Source: Pseudomonadales bacterium
GTDB taxonomy: Bacteria; Pseudomonadota; Gammaproteobacteria; Pseudomonadales; Azotimanducaceae
Assembly: GCA_016779585.1 (NCBI GenBank)
Contig: JADHNI010000042.1
Location: forward strand, 1 to 32,614
Direction of reading: 5' to 3'
DNA length: 32,614 nt
In this document: positions 6,503 through 14,794 of the stretch, one piece after another
Layout of the letters: every line of letters starts with the position of its first letter
Numbering within the stretch: the stretch's first letter is position 1
Position numbers and translations under genes: made by a program
Notes under the pieces: generated by a model
Database searches by the model: none
Seen by the model: the letters and a program-made list of their open reading frames with translations, nothing else
Told to the model about the DNA's origin: nothing

Positions 6503-7431
6503 CGGTTTGCAGCGCGCTCCACCAGGTACTTCACCAGCTCCGGGAACTCCATCCCGTAGCCGCGTGCGCCGTCCGGGTACAGGCTGGTCGGCGTCATGCC
6601 TGGCAGGGTATTCACTTCGAGAAGATAGATGTCGTCATCCGTCACGACAAAATCCGCACGTGACAGGTCGCGGCAACCCAGCGCCTGGTGCGCGGCGACT
6701 GCACAGCTCTGCAGGTCCCAGGTCTGCTCATCGGGCAGGTCTGCAGGCATGAGATGCTCCGACCAACCCTGGGTATAGCGATGCGCAAAGTCATACCAGC
6801 TGTTTTCCGGCGTTGTGATTTCAATGACCGGAAAGGGCTTGGTACCGGCATCGGTGTCAATCACCCCGACTGTGATTTCCCGCCCCATGATCCGCTCTTC
6901 CACGAGCAGACGTGGGTCGTATTCAAATGCCTGCTGCAGCGCCTGATGCAGCTCGTCCGCATTCGAGACGAGCGTCACGCCGATTGCGCTGCCCTGGCAG
7001 GCAGGTTTCACCACCACGGATTCACCCAGGGATTTCAGGATACTGTCAGCGGAAATGGCAATGTCTGCCTCGCGCGTGACAACACATTGTTGCGCAACCG
7101 GTAATCCCGCTGTTCTGAAGATGTCCTTGGCGACAATCTTGTCCATTGCAAAAGCGCTGGCGTGTACGTCGCTGCCCACGTACCTGTAGCCAAGAATCTC
7201 GAGAAACCCCTGCAGGGTGCCATCTTCACCGGGAGGCCCATGCAGGATTGGAAAGACAACATCCGGTTTGCAGTCTGCCAGTGCCTGCACGATGTTGCTG
7301 TCGAGCTCGACGCTGGTGACGGAAGAGAAGTGCTCTTTCAGAGCCTCAATTACACCGCGGGCACTGCTGCGGCTGACGTCAGCCTCGGCGGATTTGCCGC
7401 CATTGACGACGGCGATACGAATATCACTCAT
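6499..7431 (-). CDS. ddl: D-alanine--D-alanine ligase
   Basis: 310 residues, normal length for Ddl. It joins two D-Ala using ATP for peptidoglycan precursors. Visible motifs are GGKSAEADVS near the N-terminus with the catalytic Glu, ILHGPPGEDGTLQGFLE, the ATP-grasp segment VVKPACQGSAIGV (family usually EGSS; here QGSA), WYDFAHRYTQGW corresponding to the YDYxAKY loop with Arg for Lys, and the metal-binding LLEVNTLPGMTPTSL. The gene is not in a mur/fts cluster. It is second in an operon with an SMP-30 protein (ATGA overlap at 7428-7431). Variant active-site loops and the solitary location leave open a secondary Ddl or a related D-amino-acid ligase. Confidence 0.9.
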   Translation of the reverse strand: MSDIRIAVVNGGKSAEADVSRSSARGVIEALKEHFSSVTSVELDSNIVQALADCKPDVVFPILHGPPGEDGTLQGFLEILGYRYVGSDVHASAFAMDKIVAKDIFRTAGLPVAQQCVVTREADIAISADSILKSLGESVVVKPACQGSAIGVTLVSNADELHQALQQAFEYDPRLLVEERIMGREITVGVIDTDAGTKPFPVIEITTPENSWYDFAHRYTQGWSEHLMPADLPDEQTWDLQSCAVAAHQALGCRDLSRADFVVTDDDIYLLEVNTLPGMTPTSLYPDGARGYGMEFPELVKYLVERAANR

Positions 7432-8270
7432 GGCATTCCGGCTCCGGCATGTTCAACACGAATGGTTTCCACCGCGGCTGTCTTCTGCTGGCTGCACTCA
7501 TCAGGGTGGGAAGATGCGCTGGTCATGATGAACAATGTCTTTCCATCGTTGCCACCCAGCATGCAGGCATAAGCCTGGTTTGCTACCTTCACCCGGTCTG
7601 TGACCTCGCCGCCCTCAACCACGCGCAACGCTTCGTTGCTTACCGGTGATGCGACCCAGATGCCCCCTGCATCGTCGAGGCAGATACCGTCAGGAACAGC
7701 GCCTTCCATTGGTGCCCATTCCCTTCGGTTTGAGAGGGTGCCGTTCTCTGCGATATCAAAAGCGGTGAGTCTCGCGCCAAAAGATTCGCCGACAATGAGT
7801 GTTTTGCCATCCGGTGTGATGACTGTGCCATTGGGAAAAGAAAGTTCATCGGCTGCGAGCTCCGTACTGCCATCGGGGTGAACGAGCACTAGGGCTGCCT
7901 TGCAGAATTCGCCGTTGTGATGAAGGTCGAATCCGAAGTTGCCCAGGTAGGATCTGCCCTGGGTATCGGTCACCATGTCATTACAGTGCCAGGTTGCATA
8001 TTCGGAGAGATCAGCGAAGTCAGACAGCGTGTTGCCATCGAACACCAGCAGTTTGCGCTTCTGCATGGAGACTATGAGCATGCGCCCATCCGGCAGCCAG
8101 CCGAGCCCTGAAGGTTCGTCATCCTCCAGCACGACTATGGATTCAAGATTTCCCTGTTCGTCCAGGGCGTAGACGGTGCTGGCGTGCATGTCAGAAAAAT
8201 ACAGCCTGCCGTCGTGCCATCTTGGGCCTTCACCGAAGCAGAGCCCGTCCACGAGTGTCTCTGTTGTCAT
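7428..8270 (-). CDS. SMP-30/gluconolactonase/LRE-family protein
   Basis: 280 residues from the preferred ATG at 8270; an upstream in-frame start at 8360 would add a poorly conserved 30-residue leader. The fold is a six-bladed beta-propeller that binds a divalent metal. Likely ligands are visible: Glu14 in FGEGPRW, Asn in WHCNDM and FPNGTVITPDGKTL, and Asp in VPDGICLDDAGGIW. Family members hydrolyse sugar lactones or other esters; the substrate here is unknown. No strong ribosome binding site precedes either start. The gene is followed by ddl with an ATGA overlap and lies downstream of a MerR-type promoter-operator at 8354-8384. Confidence 0.85.
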   Translation of the reverse strand: MTTETLVDGLCFGEGPRWHDGRLYFSDMHASTVYALDEQGNLESIVVLEDDEPSGLGWLPDGRMLIVSMQKRKLLVFDGNTLSDFADLSEYATWHCNDMVTDTQGRSYLGNFGFDLHHNGEFCKAALVLVHPDGSTELAADELSFPNGTVITPDGKTLIVGESFGARLTAFDIAENGTLSNRREWAPMEGAVPDGICLDDAGGIWVASPVSNEALRVVEGGEVTDRVKVANQAYACMLGGNDGKTLFIMTSASSHPDECSQQKTAAVETIRVEHAGAGMP

Positions 8271-8353
8271 AAAACCAGCCGAAAGCGAGTAAAAATGCAG
8301 TCTAGAAGGGATTGTTGATGCAGAAAAGGCGAACCGCGTGAGATTCTGTGGAA

Positions 8354-8384
8354 ATTTCAACTATAGAGTAAACTACAGGGTTAT
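8354..8384 (-). promoter_or_regulatory. MerR-type promoter/operator directed at the SMP-30-ddl operon
   Basis: On the minus strand ATAACC (8384-8379) resembles a -35 and TGAAAT (8359-8354) a -10, separated by 19 bp. That long spacing is characteristic of MerR-family controlled promoters. The spacer holds a near-perfect dyad CTGTAG-TTTACT-CTATAG (8378-8361), similar to known CadR/PbrR/ZntR operators (CCCTGTAGT...). The merR start codon (8383) lies inside the proposed -35, so binding here would probably also affect merR. Assignment is by eye and not measured. Confidence 0.6.
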
Positions 8385-8787
8385 GAGCTTCCTGAAAATT
8401 GGCGAACTCGCCACACAGACTGAAACCAGTGTTGAAACCCTGCGCTACTACGAGGCAGAAGGGCTGATACCCGAGCCGCGGCGTAGTGATTCCGGTTACC
8501 GCCTGTACACGGCAGACGACGTTGATCGGGTGCATTTTATCCGTCGTGCGCGGGCCATGGACTTTTCCCTGAAGGAAGTCGGTGAACTGCTGTCCCTGCA
8601 GGTGGATCGTGAACACGCGACATGCGGGGAAGTGAAACTACTGGCGCAACAGAAACTGCATGCCATCGAAAGCAAGATGGCAGAGCTGCAGAAGATGAAG
8701 CAGGCACTCAAGCAGATTACCGATGCCTGTGAAGGCGGAGAGCTGTCAGCGCTTCACTGCACCATACTGGATGCGTTGGAGCATTAA
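8383..8787 (+). CDS. MerR-family regulator, Zn/Cd/Pb-responsive type
   Basis: 134 residues from the ATG at 8383, which gives the standard start MSFLKIGELA; a GTG at 8338 would add 15 atypical residues. N-terminal winged helix-turn-helix with TLRYYEAEGLIPEPRRS and GYRLYT, then the dimerisation helix. Metal ligands of the ZntR/CadR/PbrR group are visible: Cys81 (ATCGE), Cys116 (DACEGG) and His125-Cys126 (LHCTILDALE). The ZntR second loop cysteine (CC) is absent; here it is Cys-Glu. It therefore probably senses Zn, Cd or Pb, but specificity cannot be assigned. No metal pump gene is nearby, which is unusual. It ends tail-to-tail with the ABC-F gene. Confidence 0.9.
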   Translation: MSFLKIGELATQTETSVETLRYYEAEGLIPEPRRSDSGYRLYTADDVDRVHFIRRARAMDFSLKEVGELLSLQVDREHATCGEVKLLAQQKLHAIESKMAELQKMKQALKQITDACEGGELSALHCTILDALEH

Positions 8788-10487
8788 AGGGCTTTTATAA
8801 GAGCCTCGATTTCTGCGCGCCAGGTTTCCTGTAGTTTTGGCTTCTGGAATTTTGGCTTGCGGGCAAGGTCAGCCTCCAGCAGGGCTTCCAGCTCGACGAT
8901 ACGCGCCAGGATTTCTTCTTCGCCTTCAGGTTCACTGATATCCCCGTCTGTTTGTTGCTCCTGTTGTGACCGATCGGGCGAATCCATGTTGTAAAAGATT
9001 TCCGGTCGATTGATTTCCGTGAGCTTACCCTCGCTGATCAGCAGGTATCGTTCAGCGATGTTGTCGACAAATCGTCGATCGTGAGACGTGATCAGGACCG
9101 TCGCGTTGGTTTCAAGAATCTGGGCTTCCAGTTCTTCTTTACCCTGGATATCAATGTGGTTGGTGGGTTCGTCCAGGACCAGGAAATTTGGCTGATTCAT
9201 GCGGATGATTAGGAACATGAGGCGCGCCCGTTCCCCGCCTGAGAGTACTGAAACTTTTTTGTCCAGATCCTTATAGGGGAAGCCTGCCTTGATGAGCGCG
9301 CCCTTGAGCGTGCTGTCCGGTCCACCGCAGTGATCTCGCAGGGTCTGCATCAGCCCCAGGGATTCATCCAGGCGCTGCATCTCCTGGTCGTAGTAGCCGA
9401 TGTCACACTGGGGATTGAACTTGATGACATCGCCATCCCGGTTGTTGTCGTACTCCGCCATGATCCTGTTGATCAGTGTGGTTTTCCCGGCACCGTTGTG
9501 ACCCAGCAGTGCTACCCGATCGCCGGGCCTGATGACCAGGTCGTCAATGTGAAAAAGCACTCGGTCATCTGGCGCGAGAATATCCTGCTGTTCGATTGCC
9601 AGCATTCTGTTGGCCCGTGCGCTGCCGACATCAATGGTCAGGTTCAGGCCTGAGCCTTTGGAAACAAAGGTCTGCTCGTCTTTCAGTTTCTCTATGCGCT
9701 TTTCCATGGACTTGGCCTTGCGCGAGAGATCCTCGTTGTCATAAACCTTGCCCCAGGTGGCCAGTCTTTTTGCGCTGGCTTCCAGGCGCCGGATGTCTTT
9801 TTCTTCCTGCTCCCTCGCAGCACGTGCGGCTTCATCATGTTCCTCGAGCGCTGCTCTCGCTTTGGTGTAGGGCATGGCGAACTGGTAAAAGCGTTCGTCT
9901 CGCAGGAATACAGTGCGTTCAGTCACGGCATCGAGAAACTCCCGGTCATGAGAGATGATTAAAAAAGCCGCCTCAAGCGATTTCAGGTAGCGCTCGAAGA
10001 CCAGCAGAGTTTTCAGGTCCAGGTGGTTGGTTGGCTCGTCGAACAGGATCAGGTTCGGCTCGGTCAGCAGGGCCCGGGCGAACATCAGGCGGTTTTGCTG
10101 CCCACCGGAGAGGTCTCTTACCAGGAAGTTGAATTCAGATTCATCGAAACCCAACTGGGCCAGCAACTGTTCTGCCCGGTACATCTGGCTGACCCTTTCC
10201 TCAGTTGGTAGCTTTTCCGACAGGGCCTCCAGCATGGTCATGTCGTTCAGGCGCGGGTCAATGAACTGTTCCACGGTCTCAAGGTGCAGGTCGTTGTTAC
10301 GGGAAATGTCACCTTCATCTGCGCTGTCGTTGCCATTCAGGATAGACAGCAGGGTCGATTTGCCTGAACCGTTGTGACCGACCAGACCTATCCGGTCACC
10401 GCTATTGATGGTGAGGTCGAGCGACTTGAACAGGGATTTCGTGCCGGCCGAGTGTGAAACCCGGTGACACTGCAGTAGTGGTGGCAT
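8784..10487 (-). CDS. ABC-F family ATPase (two nucleotide-binding domains, no membrane domain)
   Basis: 567 residues. Two ATP-binding cassettes: first with GLVGHNGSGKSTLL, LSGGQQNRLMFARAL and LILFDEPTNHLDL; second with ALLGHNGAGKTTLI, LSGGERARLMF and LVLDEPTNHIDI. Between them is the charged helical linker (about 210-275, rich in Arg, Lys and Glu) typical of ABC-F proteins that act on the ribosome rather than in transport. The C-terminus has a Gln/Glu-rich then Lys-rich coiled-coil-like tail (about 505-567). I cannot assign it confidently to EttA, Uup, YheS or YbiT. It is last in the slt-tatD-glutaredoxin operon. Its stop codon overlaps that of the convergent merR. Confidence 0.9.
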   Translation of the reverse strand: MPPLLQCHRVSHSAGTKSLFKSLDLTINSGDRIGLVGHNGSGKSTLLSILNGNDSADEGDISRNNDLHLETVEQFIDPRLNDMTMLEALSEKLPTEERVSQMYRAEQLLAQLGFDESEFNFLVRDLSGGQQNRLMFARALLTEPNLILFDEPTNHLDLKTLLVFERYLKSLEAAFLIISHDREFLDAVTERTVFLRDERFYQFAMPYTKARAALEEHDEAARAAREQEEKDIRRLEASAKRLATWGKVYDNEDLSRKAKSMEKRIEKLKDEQTFVSKGSGLNLTIDVGSARANRMLAIEQQDILAPDDRVLFHIDDLVIRPGDRVALLGHNGAGKTTLINRIMAEYDNNRDGDVIKFNPQCDIGYYDQEMQRLDESLGLMQTLRDHCGGPDSTLKGALIKAGFPYKDLDKKVSVLSGGERARLMFLIIRMNQPNFLVLDEPTNHIDIQGKEELEAQILETNATVLITSHDRRFVDNIAERYLLISEGKLTEINRPEIFYNMDSPDRSQQEQQTDGDISEPEGEEEILARIVELEALLEADLARKPKFQKPKLQETWRAEIEALIKAL

Positions 10488-10499
10488 ACACCAATATTA

Positions 10500-10739
10500 T
10501 CAGACAAGAAACGTGCGTAGCTCGTTGAGGTTAAAGGGCCAGCCGAGTTCGCGTGATTCGCCGGACACTTCAACCACGGGAATCCTGATGCCATAGCGTT
10601 CCATCAATTCGTCGGAATCGGCTATCTCGATGCTGCTGATTTCCAGTGACAGACCTTCCTGCTGCAGGTTGAGCAGCAGACCATGTGCCTGTTCGCACAG
10701 GTGACAACCAAGCGTGGTGTAGAGGTTCACCTTTACCAC
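10500..10739 (-). CDS. Glutaredoxin-like thiol-disulfide protein
   Basis: 79 residues with a thioredoxin-fold start KVNLYTTLGCHLCEQAHGLL, redox motif CHLC, and the cis-proline segment RYGIRIPVVEV. This is the small glutaredoxin-like (DUF836-type) group. The start is a GTG at 10739, one base after the tatD stop codon, supported by GGGAGG 5 nt upstream. It is placed between tatD and the ABC-F gene (12-nt gap). It is presumably cytoplasmic and reduces or carries thiols; the specific partner is unknown. Confidence 0.87.
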   Translation of the reverse strand: MVKVNLYTTLGCHLCEQAHGLLLNLQQEGLSLEISSIEIADSDELMERYGIRIPVVEVSGESRELGWPFNLNELRTFLV

Positions 10740-11537
10740 CTATACCTCCCTGGGGAGATCAAAGAATGACCTTGCGTTGTCCGTGGTCAGCCGCGCGAGC
10801 GCCTCATAGGTCACTTCTCGGCACTCGGCTACGGTTCTGCACACCTCCGGGAGATTCATCGGTTCATTGCGCCGTGTTTTCGGTTTCGGACGAATTGTGC
10901 GCGGCATGAGATAAGGCGCATCGGTTTCGATCATGAGGCGATTGTCGGGAATGTCTTTCACCAGGGTTTTCAGATGCTCGCCGCGTCGCTCATCGCAGAT
11001 CCAGCCGGTGATGCCGATGTAGCAGTCGAGGTCCAGGTATGCATACAGTGCATCTTTCTCGCCGGTAAAGCAGTGTACAACGGCCCGACTGATGTTATCC
11101 CGGTACTCCCTGAGTACCTCGGCAAATGTAGGATGGGCATCGCGCTCGTGCAGGAACATGGGCAGGCCGGTATCTATGGCAAGTTCAATGTGCTGCTCGA
11201 AGGATTTAACCTGCTTGGGCCTGGGGGAGAAATCGCGGAAGTAGTCCAGGCCCGTCTCGCCGATCGCTTTAACCCTGTCGTCACCGGCAAGATCTTTCAG
11301 CAGGCTCAACGTTGATGCATCAGTTTCCTCGGCATGATGCGGGTGGATGCCAGCTGTTGCGTAGAGGTGTTCGTGACGTGCCGCGATTTCCCTGGCCTGT
11401 TCGCTGCCCTCCCTGGAAGCGCCAGTTACCATCATCTGGGTCACGCCAGCCTGGGCCGCGCGTTCCAGCACCTCGTCGAAATCATGGTCGAACGAGTCGT
11501 GGGTAAGGTTAGCCCCGATATCAATGAGTTCTGTCAT
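10740..11537 (-). CDS. tatD: TatD-family metal-dependent DNase
   Basis: 265 residues, TIM-barrel metal hydrolase. It matches TatD itself rather than YcfH/YjjV: the N-terminus IDIGANLTH has Asn where related enzymes have HxH. Visible metal and catalytic candidates are His65 and His67 (AGIHPHH), Glu94 (AIGETGLDY), His130 (MFLHERDAH), His155 (VVHCFTG) and Asp206 (IETDAPYLMPR). The sequence GITGWICDERRG is also typical. In the family it is a 3'-5' exonuclease involved in DNA repair or degradation. It overlaps the end of slt by 17 bp and the next gene starts at its stop, so it is mid-operon. Confidence 0.95.
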   Translation of the reverse strand: MTELIDIGANLTHDSFDHDFDEVLERAAQAGVTQMMVTGASREGSEQAREIAARHEHLYATAGIHPHHAEETDASTLSLLKDLAGDDRVKAIGETGLDYFRDFSPRPKQVKSFEQHIELAIDTGLPMFLHERDAHPTFAEVLREYRDNISRAVVHCFTGEKDALYAYLDLDCYIGITGWICDERRGEHLKTLVKDIPDNRLMIETDAPYLMPRTIRPKPKTRRNEPMNLPEVCRTVAECREVTYEALARLTTDNARSFFDLPREV

Positions 11538-13557
11538 CTTGGCCTTTATTGGGACAGGTGTTTTCCGGCTGTCGCCGTGCCAGTTCCTGGATGGCGGTTA
11601 CCTGCTGTGGAGAAAAATAGTTCCTCTCATGCGGGTAAATCAGCGGCTGGCGTTCGTCCATGCGTCTGCTGTATATGCTGGAGAACATCAGGACATTCTG
11701 GACGTAACCGCGAGTTTCCGGGAATGGAATAATCTCGATCCACACGTCGAACGACATGTCCGGGTCCAGCCACTGGTTGACGCGACCAGGACCGGCATTA
11801 TACGCAGCGGATGCGAGAATTCGATTGTTGTCAAAACGCCTCAGCATCTGGCTCAGGTAGTTGGTGCCGAGCTGGATGTTGAGGTCCGGGTCCGTGAGGC
11901 TCGTGTTGTTCTTGTAGGAGACCCCCAGCTGCCTGGCGACCAGCTCTGCGGTGGTTGGCATCAGCTGCATCACGCCCAATGCGCCGGAACTGGATCTGGC
12001 GTCAGGCATGAAGGCACTTTCCTGGCGTGCGATGGCAAGGCTCCACTGAACCGGGATATTGGCCCGCCGGGCGTGCTTAATGAACGTGTCCTGGTAGGCG
12101 AGGGGAAACCGGAAATCCAGATGGTTCCACGCACCAGCATCAATCATGGTTTGTATGGCTGCCTTGTACCATCCCCAGCGCAGGGCGACCTTCGCAGCGA
12201 CTTCCCTTTCTGCGTAAGTGAAGTCTGCGGTGGTGAAGTACCATTCCCGGCGGGCCTTTGACCTTTCACCCATGGCAAAAAGCTCGAGGGCGCGCTGGAT
12301 ACCCGGTGTCTCTTCAAGTGACAGTATCTGGTTAAAAGTAACCGGAGTAGGTTCATCCTCGTAGTTGTAGTGGGATTGCAGGATGTCTGCGGCAACAAAA
12401 CCGTAAAAGGATCTGGTCTGGCTGAGTTCGGCCAGTATGTCATGGGCGATCTGCCGATCAGGTTCTTCAGCGGACTGTCTGAGCACCCGTGCTTTCCAGT
12501 ATTGCCAGCGAGTGGAGTCCTGCAGTTCCTGCGGCAACAGGTTGATCAGGACGATGACACTGCTCCAGTCCTGCAGCTTCAGGCTTTGACGCAGTCTGGC
12601 TTCCACCAGGTCAGGATGTTCATGCAGACTTACCGGCAGCGAATCCATCAGCTCAAGATCGTTCGTCTTGCGGGCAAGCCGGATACCGATATAAGCGTAA
12701 GCTTCCTCGAGTGAGGCCGGTTCGAAACTGAGCATGGGTTCGTAGGCTCGAAGTGTCGACAGTGCATCTTCAGGATCGCTCCTCGCAAGTCGGCGCACAC
12801 CATGCAGTACAATTTCCCGGTTGCGCTGATTATCTTTGTTGAACGCCCCGTAGCGTTTGATGGTGGTTGGTTTCTGGTGCGCCAACCGGTAGTTGGCGGC
12901 ATAAGGCTTGTCGTCCCTGGAGACAAATTGCATCAGGTAATTGGCGAGTTTGCTCTCGTTGTCCTGCAGGGCAAGTGAAAAGCGCAGCCAGGCAATCTCT
13001 GGTGTCATGCCATCGGCACCGCGCCAGACTCTGAAGATGGGGTCACACTCATCAGGCTGCGAGAATCCCACCGTCCACAGTTTGGCCGCCTCAGCCATGG
13101 CCTCCTCGGTCAGGCCGGTCTTGTGGAGAGCGTAACCATACTGACAGGCAAGTTCCCTGGTGGGCGTTACCCGGTCGTAGTTGGAAACAAAGGTTGACCA
13201 TTTGCCCTGTTTCGCGAGGCTCGACAGCCAGTGCTGCAACAGTGGTTGTGTCAGGGGTGTGTCGAGGTTTTGTTCTGCGAATGCAAGCACCTCCTCTTCA
13301 CTGTAGCGTGAGATGCGATACGCCATCTCGGTATATTCGAGATAGGGGTAGAGGGCGTAGGTGCGCAGCTGCGGCTTCAGCTTCTGCAGGCGCGAAAACT
13401 GGCTGGTTTGAATCAGGTGCAGTGCATCCTGGTAGAGTTGCCGCTGTTCGACACGATCCGGTGTCATGGACGGGTCGTAGCTGACCCCGCGGGAAAAATC
13501 AGCCGCAGCCGTCAGCGCCAGGAAAGACAGTGCGCAGGTCAGTAAAAATCGGTTCAC
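11521..13557 (-). CDS. slt: Soluble lytic murein transglycosylase
   Basis: 678 residues. N-terminal signal peptide MNRFLLTCALSFLALTAAA, then a long helical superhelix domain (about 30-480) and a C-terminal lysozyme-like SLT domain. Catalytic Glu513 sits in LAIARQESAFMPDARSSSGA, followed by GVMQLMPTTA and AYNAGPGRV. It cleaves peptidoglycan in the periplasm, releasing 1,6-anhydro products. Length and architecture match E. coli Slt70. Translation starts at GTG 13557; an in-frame TGA about 15 nt upstream rules out a longer form. The ribosome binding site is weak. First gene of the slt-tatD-glutaredoxin-ABC-F operon. Confidence 0.95.
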   Translation of the reverse strand: MNRFLLTCALSFLALTAAADFSRGVSYDPSMTPDRVEQRQLYQDALHLIQTSQFSRLQKLKPQLRTYALYPYLEYTEMAYRISRYSEEEVLAFAEQNLDTPLTQPLLQHWLSSLAKQGKWSTFVSNYDRVTPTRELACQYGYALHKTGLTEEAMAEAAKLWTVGFSQPDECDPIFRVWRGADGMTPEIAWLRFSLALQDNESKLANYLMQFVSRDDKPYAANYRLAHQKPTTIKRYGAFNKDNQRNREIVLHGVRRLARSDPEDALSTLRAYEPMLSFEPASLEEAYAYIGIRLARKTNDLELMDSLPVSLHEHPDLVEARLRQSLKLQDWSSVIVLINLLPQELQDSTRWQYWKARVLRQSAEEPDRQIAHDILAELSQTRSFYGFVAADILQSHYNYEDEPTPVTFNQILSLEETPGIQRALELFAMGERSKARREWYFTTADFTYAEREVAAKVALRWGWYKAAIQTMIDAGAWNHLDFRFPLAYQDTFIKHARRANIPVQWSLAIARQESAFMPDARSSSGALGVMQLMPTTAELVARQLGVSYKNNTSLTDPDLNIQLGTNYLSQMLRRFDNNRILASAAYNAGPGRVNQWLDPDMSFDVWIEIIPFPETRGYVQNVLMFSSIYSRRMDERQPLIYPHERNYFSPQQVTAIQELARRQPENTCPNKGQDDRTH

Positions 13558-13628
13558 GCGCGTATTCGATCATTTCTTTGAGCTTTAGTGCGTGAAAGAC
13601 TAATGAAAGTTTAATGAAGAATGAAGAG

Positions 13629-14072
13629 CTAGTCTTCCTTAATGCCGACCCTGACTGCCAACACATCACACGGCGCACCATGCAGCACACCATTCGCGGT
13701 TGAACCGAGCAGCAGCGCAAGACCATGCCGACCATGACTGCCGACGACAATCAGGTCCGCGCCAATTTCCTCTGCGAGCGTGTGGATTTCTGTTTCGGGG
13801 CGCCCGAAGATCAGGTGGCGATCTTCTTCTGCAATACCCAGTGAAGCAGCGAACTCTGCCAGGTGTGTCTTGGCTGTATCCTGGATCTGTTCCTGGATGG
13901 TAGAGAGATCCATGGGGATGTCGCCGCCATAAGCCAGCGACAGGGGTTCGATGACATGAACACAACTGAGCTTGCAATCGAATGCGTTTTGGAGCGCGCA
14001 GGCTCGCCTGGAAACATCCCGGGACTCAACCGTCAGATCAACGCCCATCAAAATGTGATTGTATTCAGCCAT
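13629..14072 (-). CDS. Universal stress protein (UspA family)
   Basis: 147 residues from ATG 14072, supported by AGGTGG 5 nt upstream; the open frame extends further upstream but that part is not protein-like. Single Usp domain: N-terminal YNHILMGVDLTVES and C-terminal LIVVGSHGRHGLALLLGSTA. The latter resembles the ATP-binding GxxGx9GS motif with one residue fewer between the glycines, so nucleotide binding is plausible but not certain. The family is induced under starvation and other stress. Divergent from the gene at 14151 across 78 bp. Confidence 0.92.
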   Translation of the reverse strand: MAEYNHILMGVDLTVESRDVSRRACALQNAFDCKLSCVHVIEPLSLAYGGDIPMDLSTIQEQIQDTAKTHLAEFAASLGIAEEDRHLIFGRPETEIHTLAEEIGADLIVVGSHGRHGLALLLGSTANGVLHGAPCDVLAVRVGIKED

Positions 14073-14150
14073 CGCACCCACCTGTTCGTGTAGTTTTTGT
14101 GGTTGGATTTTTAACCAAATGTACACAGTAAGCCTGCTATCCTCAACACC

Positions 14151-14687
14151 ATGGTTTACCTGATTATCGGCCTGGCCCTCCTTTTCATCATTGTTCCGAT
14201 TGTCGCGGTGTTGCCCTCTGCGCGGCAGAAGGAACGCATGCAGATGCGTACCATTGCACGCCAGTCGGGCGTCTCGGTTGACCTGACCTCCATCGAGGAT
14301 CCCAATCCCAGGCAGGACAAGTACGTCACCCATACGGGCAGGCGCATACCACCGAAACTCAAGGTGACGGCCTGGCGTGTCCAGCGAAAGCGGGAACGTG
14401 ACTGGCGGCAGCTTCCTGAAGTGAACTGGTGTGTACAACGCATGCTGGACAAAAGCTGGCGCTGGAGTGTTGAGCTGCCGGATGAGGCAAGTGACGAGCT
14501 GAAAAACTGGTTAAACAATTCTATTGAGTCTCTGCCGAACGATGTCGATCAGGTAGAGGAATCTCGTTATACCATCACTGTTTACTGGCATGAGGCGGAG
14601 AAAGGTTCTGAACAGATCGTGCTGGATTTTCTCAGGCAATGTGCGGACTTACCGTTGAATAAACCGGTTGAGGAAGACGAGGGTTGA
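14151..14687 (+). CDS. Membrane-anchored protein of unknown function
   Basis: 178 residues. A single N-terminal membrane helix (YLIIGLALLFIIVPIVAVLP) is followed by a basic cytoplasmic-type stretch (ARQKERMQMR) and a soluble domain rich in Arg, Trp and Glu, ending EEDEG. I see no catalytic motif. The reading frame continues through compositionally normal sequence, it diverges from the usp gene, and it lies 195 bp before topA, so it is probably a real gene. A gene of unknown function upstream of topA is also seen in related gammaproteobacteria, from memory. Function not assigned. Confidence 0.75.
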   Translation: MVYLIIGLALLFIIVPIVAVLPSARQKERMQMRTIARQSGVSVDLTSIEDPNPRQDKYVTHTGRRIPPKLKVTAWRVQRKRERDWRQLPEVNWCVQRMLDKSWRWSVELPDEASDELKNWLNNSIESLPNDVDQVEESRYTITVYWHEAEKGSEQIVLDFLRQCADLPLNKPVEEDEG

Positions 14688-14765
14688 CAATCCTCACTGC
14701 TCTGCGCGTAAAGTAAATAAGGGCTCGACGTTTGTGACGACATCAACAAATTCAGACATTGTTGC

Positions 14766-14794
14766 TTGACCTTGGAAAACATTGTCCTTATACA
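14766..14794 (+). promoter_or_regulatory. Candidate sigma-70 promoter of topA
   Basis: TTGACC (14766-14771), a 17-bp spacer, then TATACA (14789-14794). The -35 matches consensus at 5 of 6 and the -10 at 4 of 6, with ideal spacing, 88 bp before the topA ATG. Confidence 0.6.

Noticed and set aside
6299..6752. Several overlapping open frames through the 23-bp array as a repeat-protein gene
   Set aside because: They arise because the 23-bp unit has no stop in any frame, and downstream they run antisense through ddl. Translation of a short peptide is kept only as a low-confidence finding.
14073..14438. Upstream extension of the universal stress protein to 269 residues
   Set aside because: The Usp domain starts at ATG 14072 with a good ribosome binding site, and the extension runs antisense through the divergent gene at 14151.
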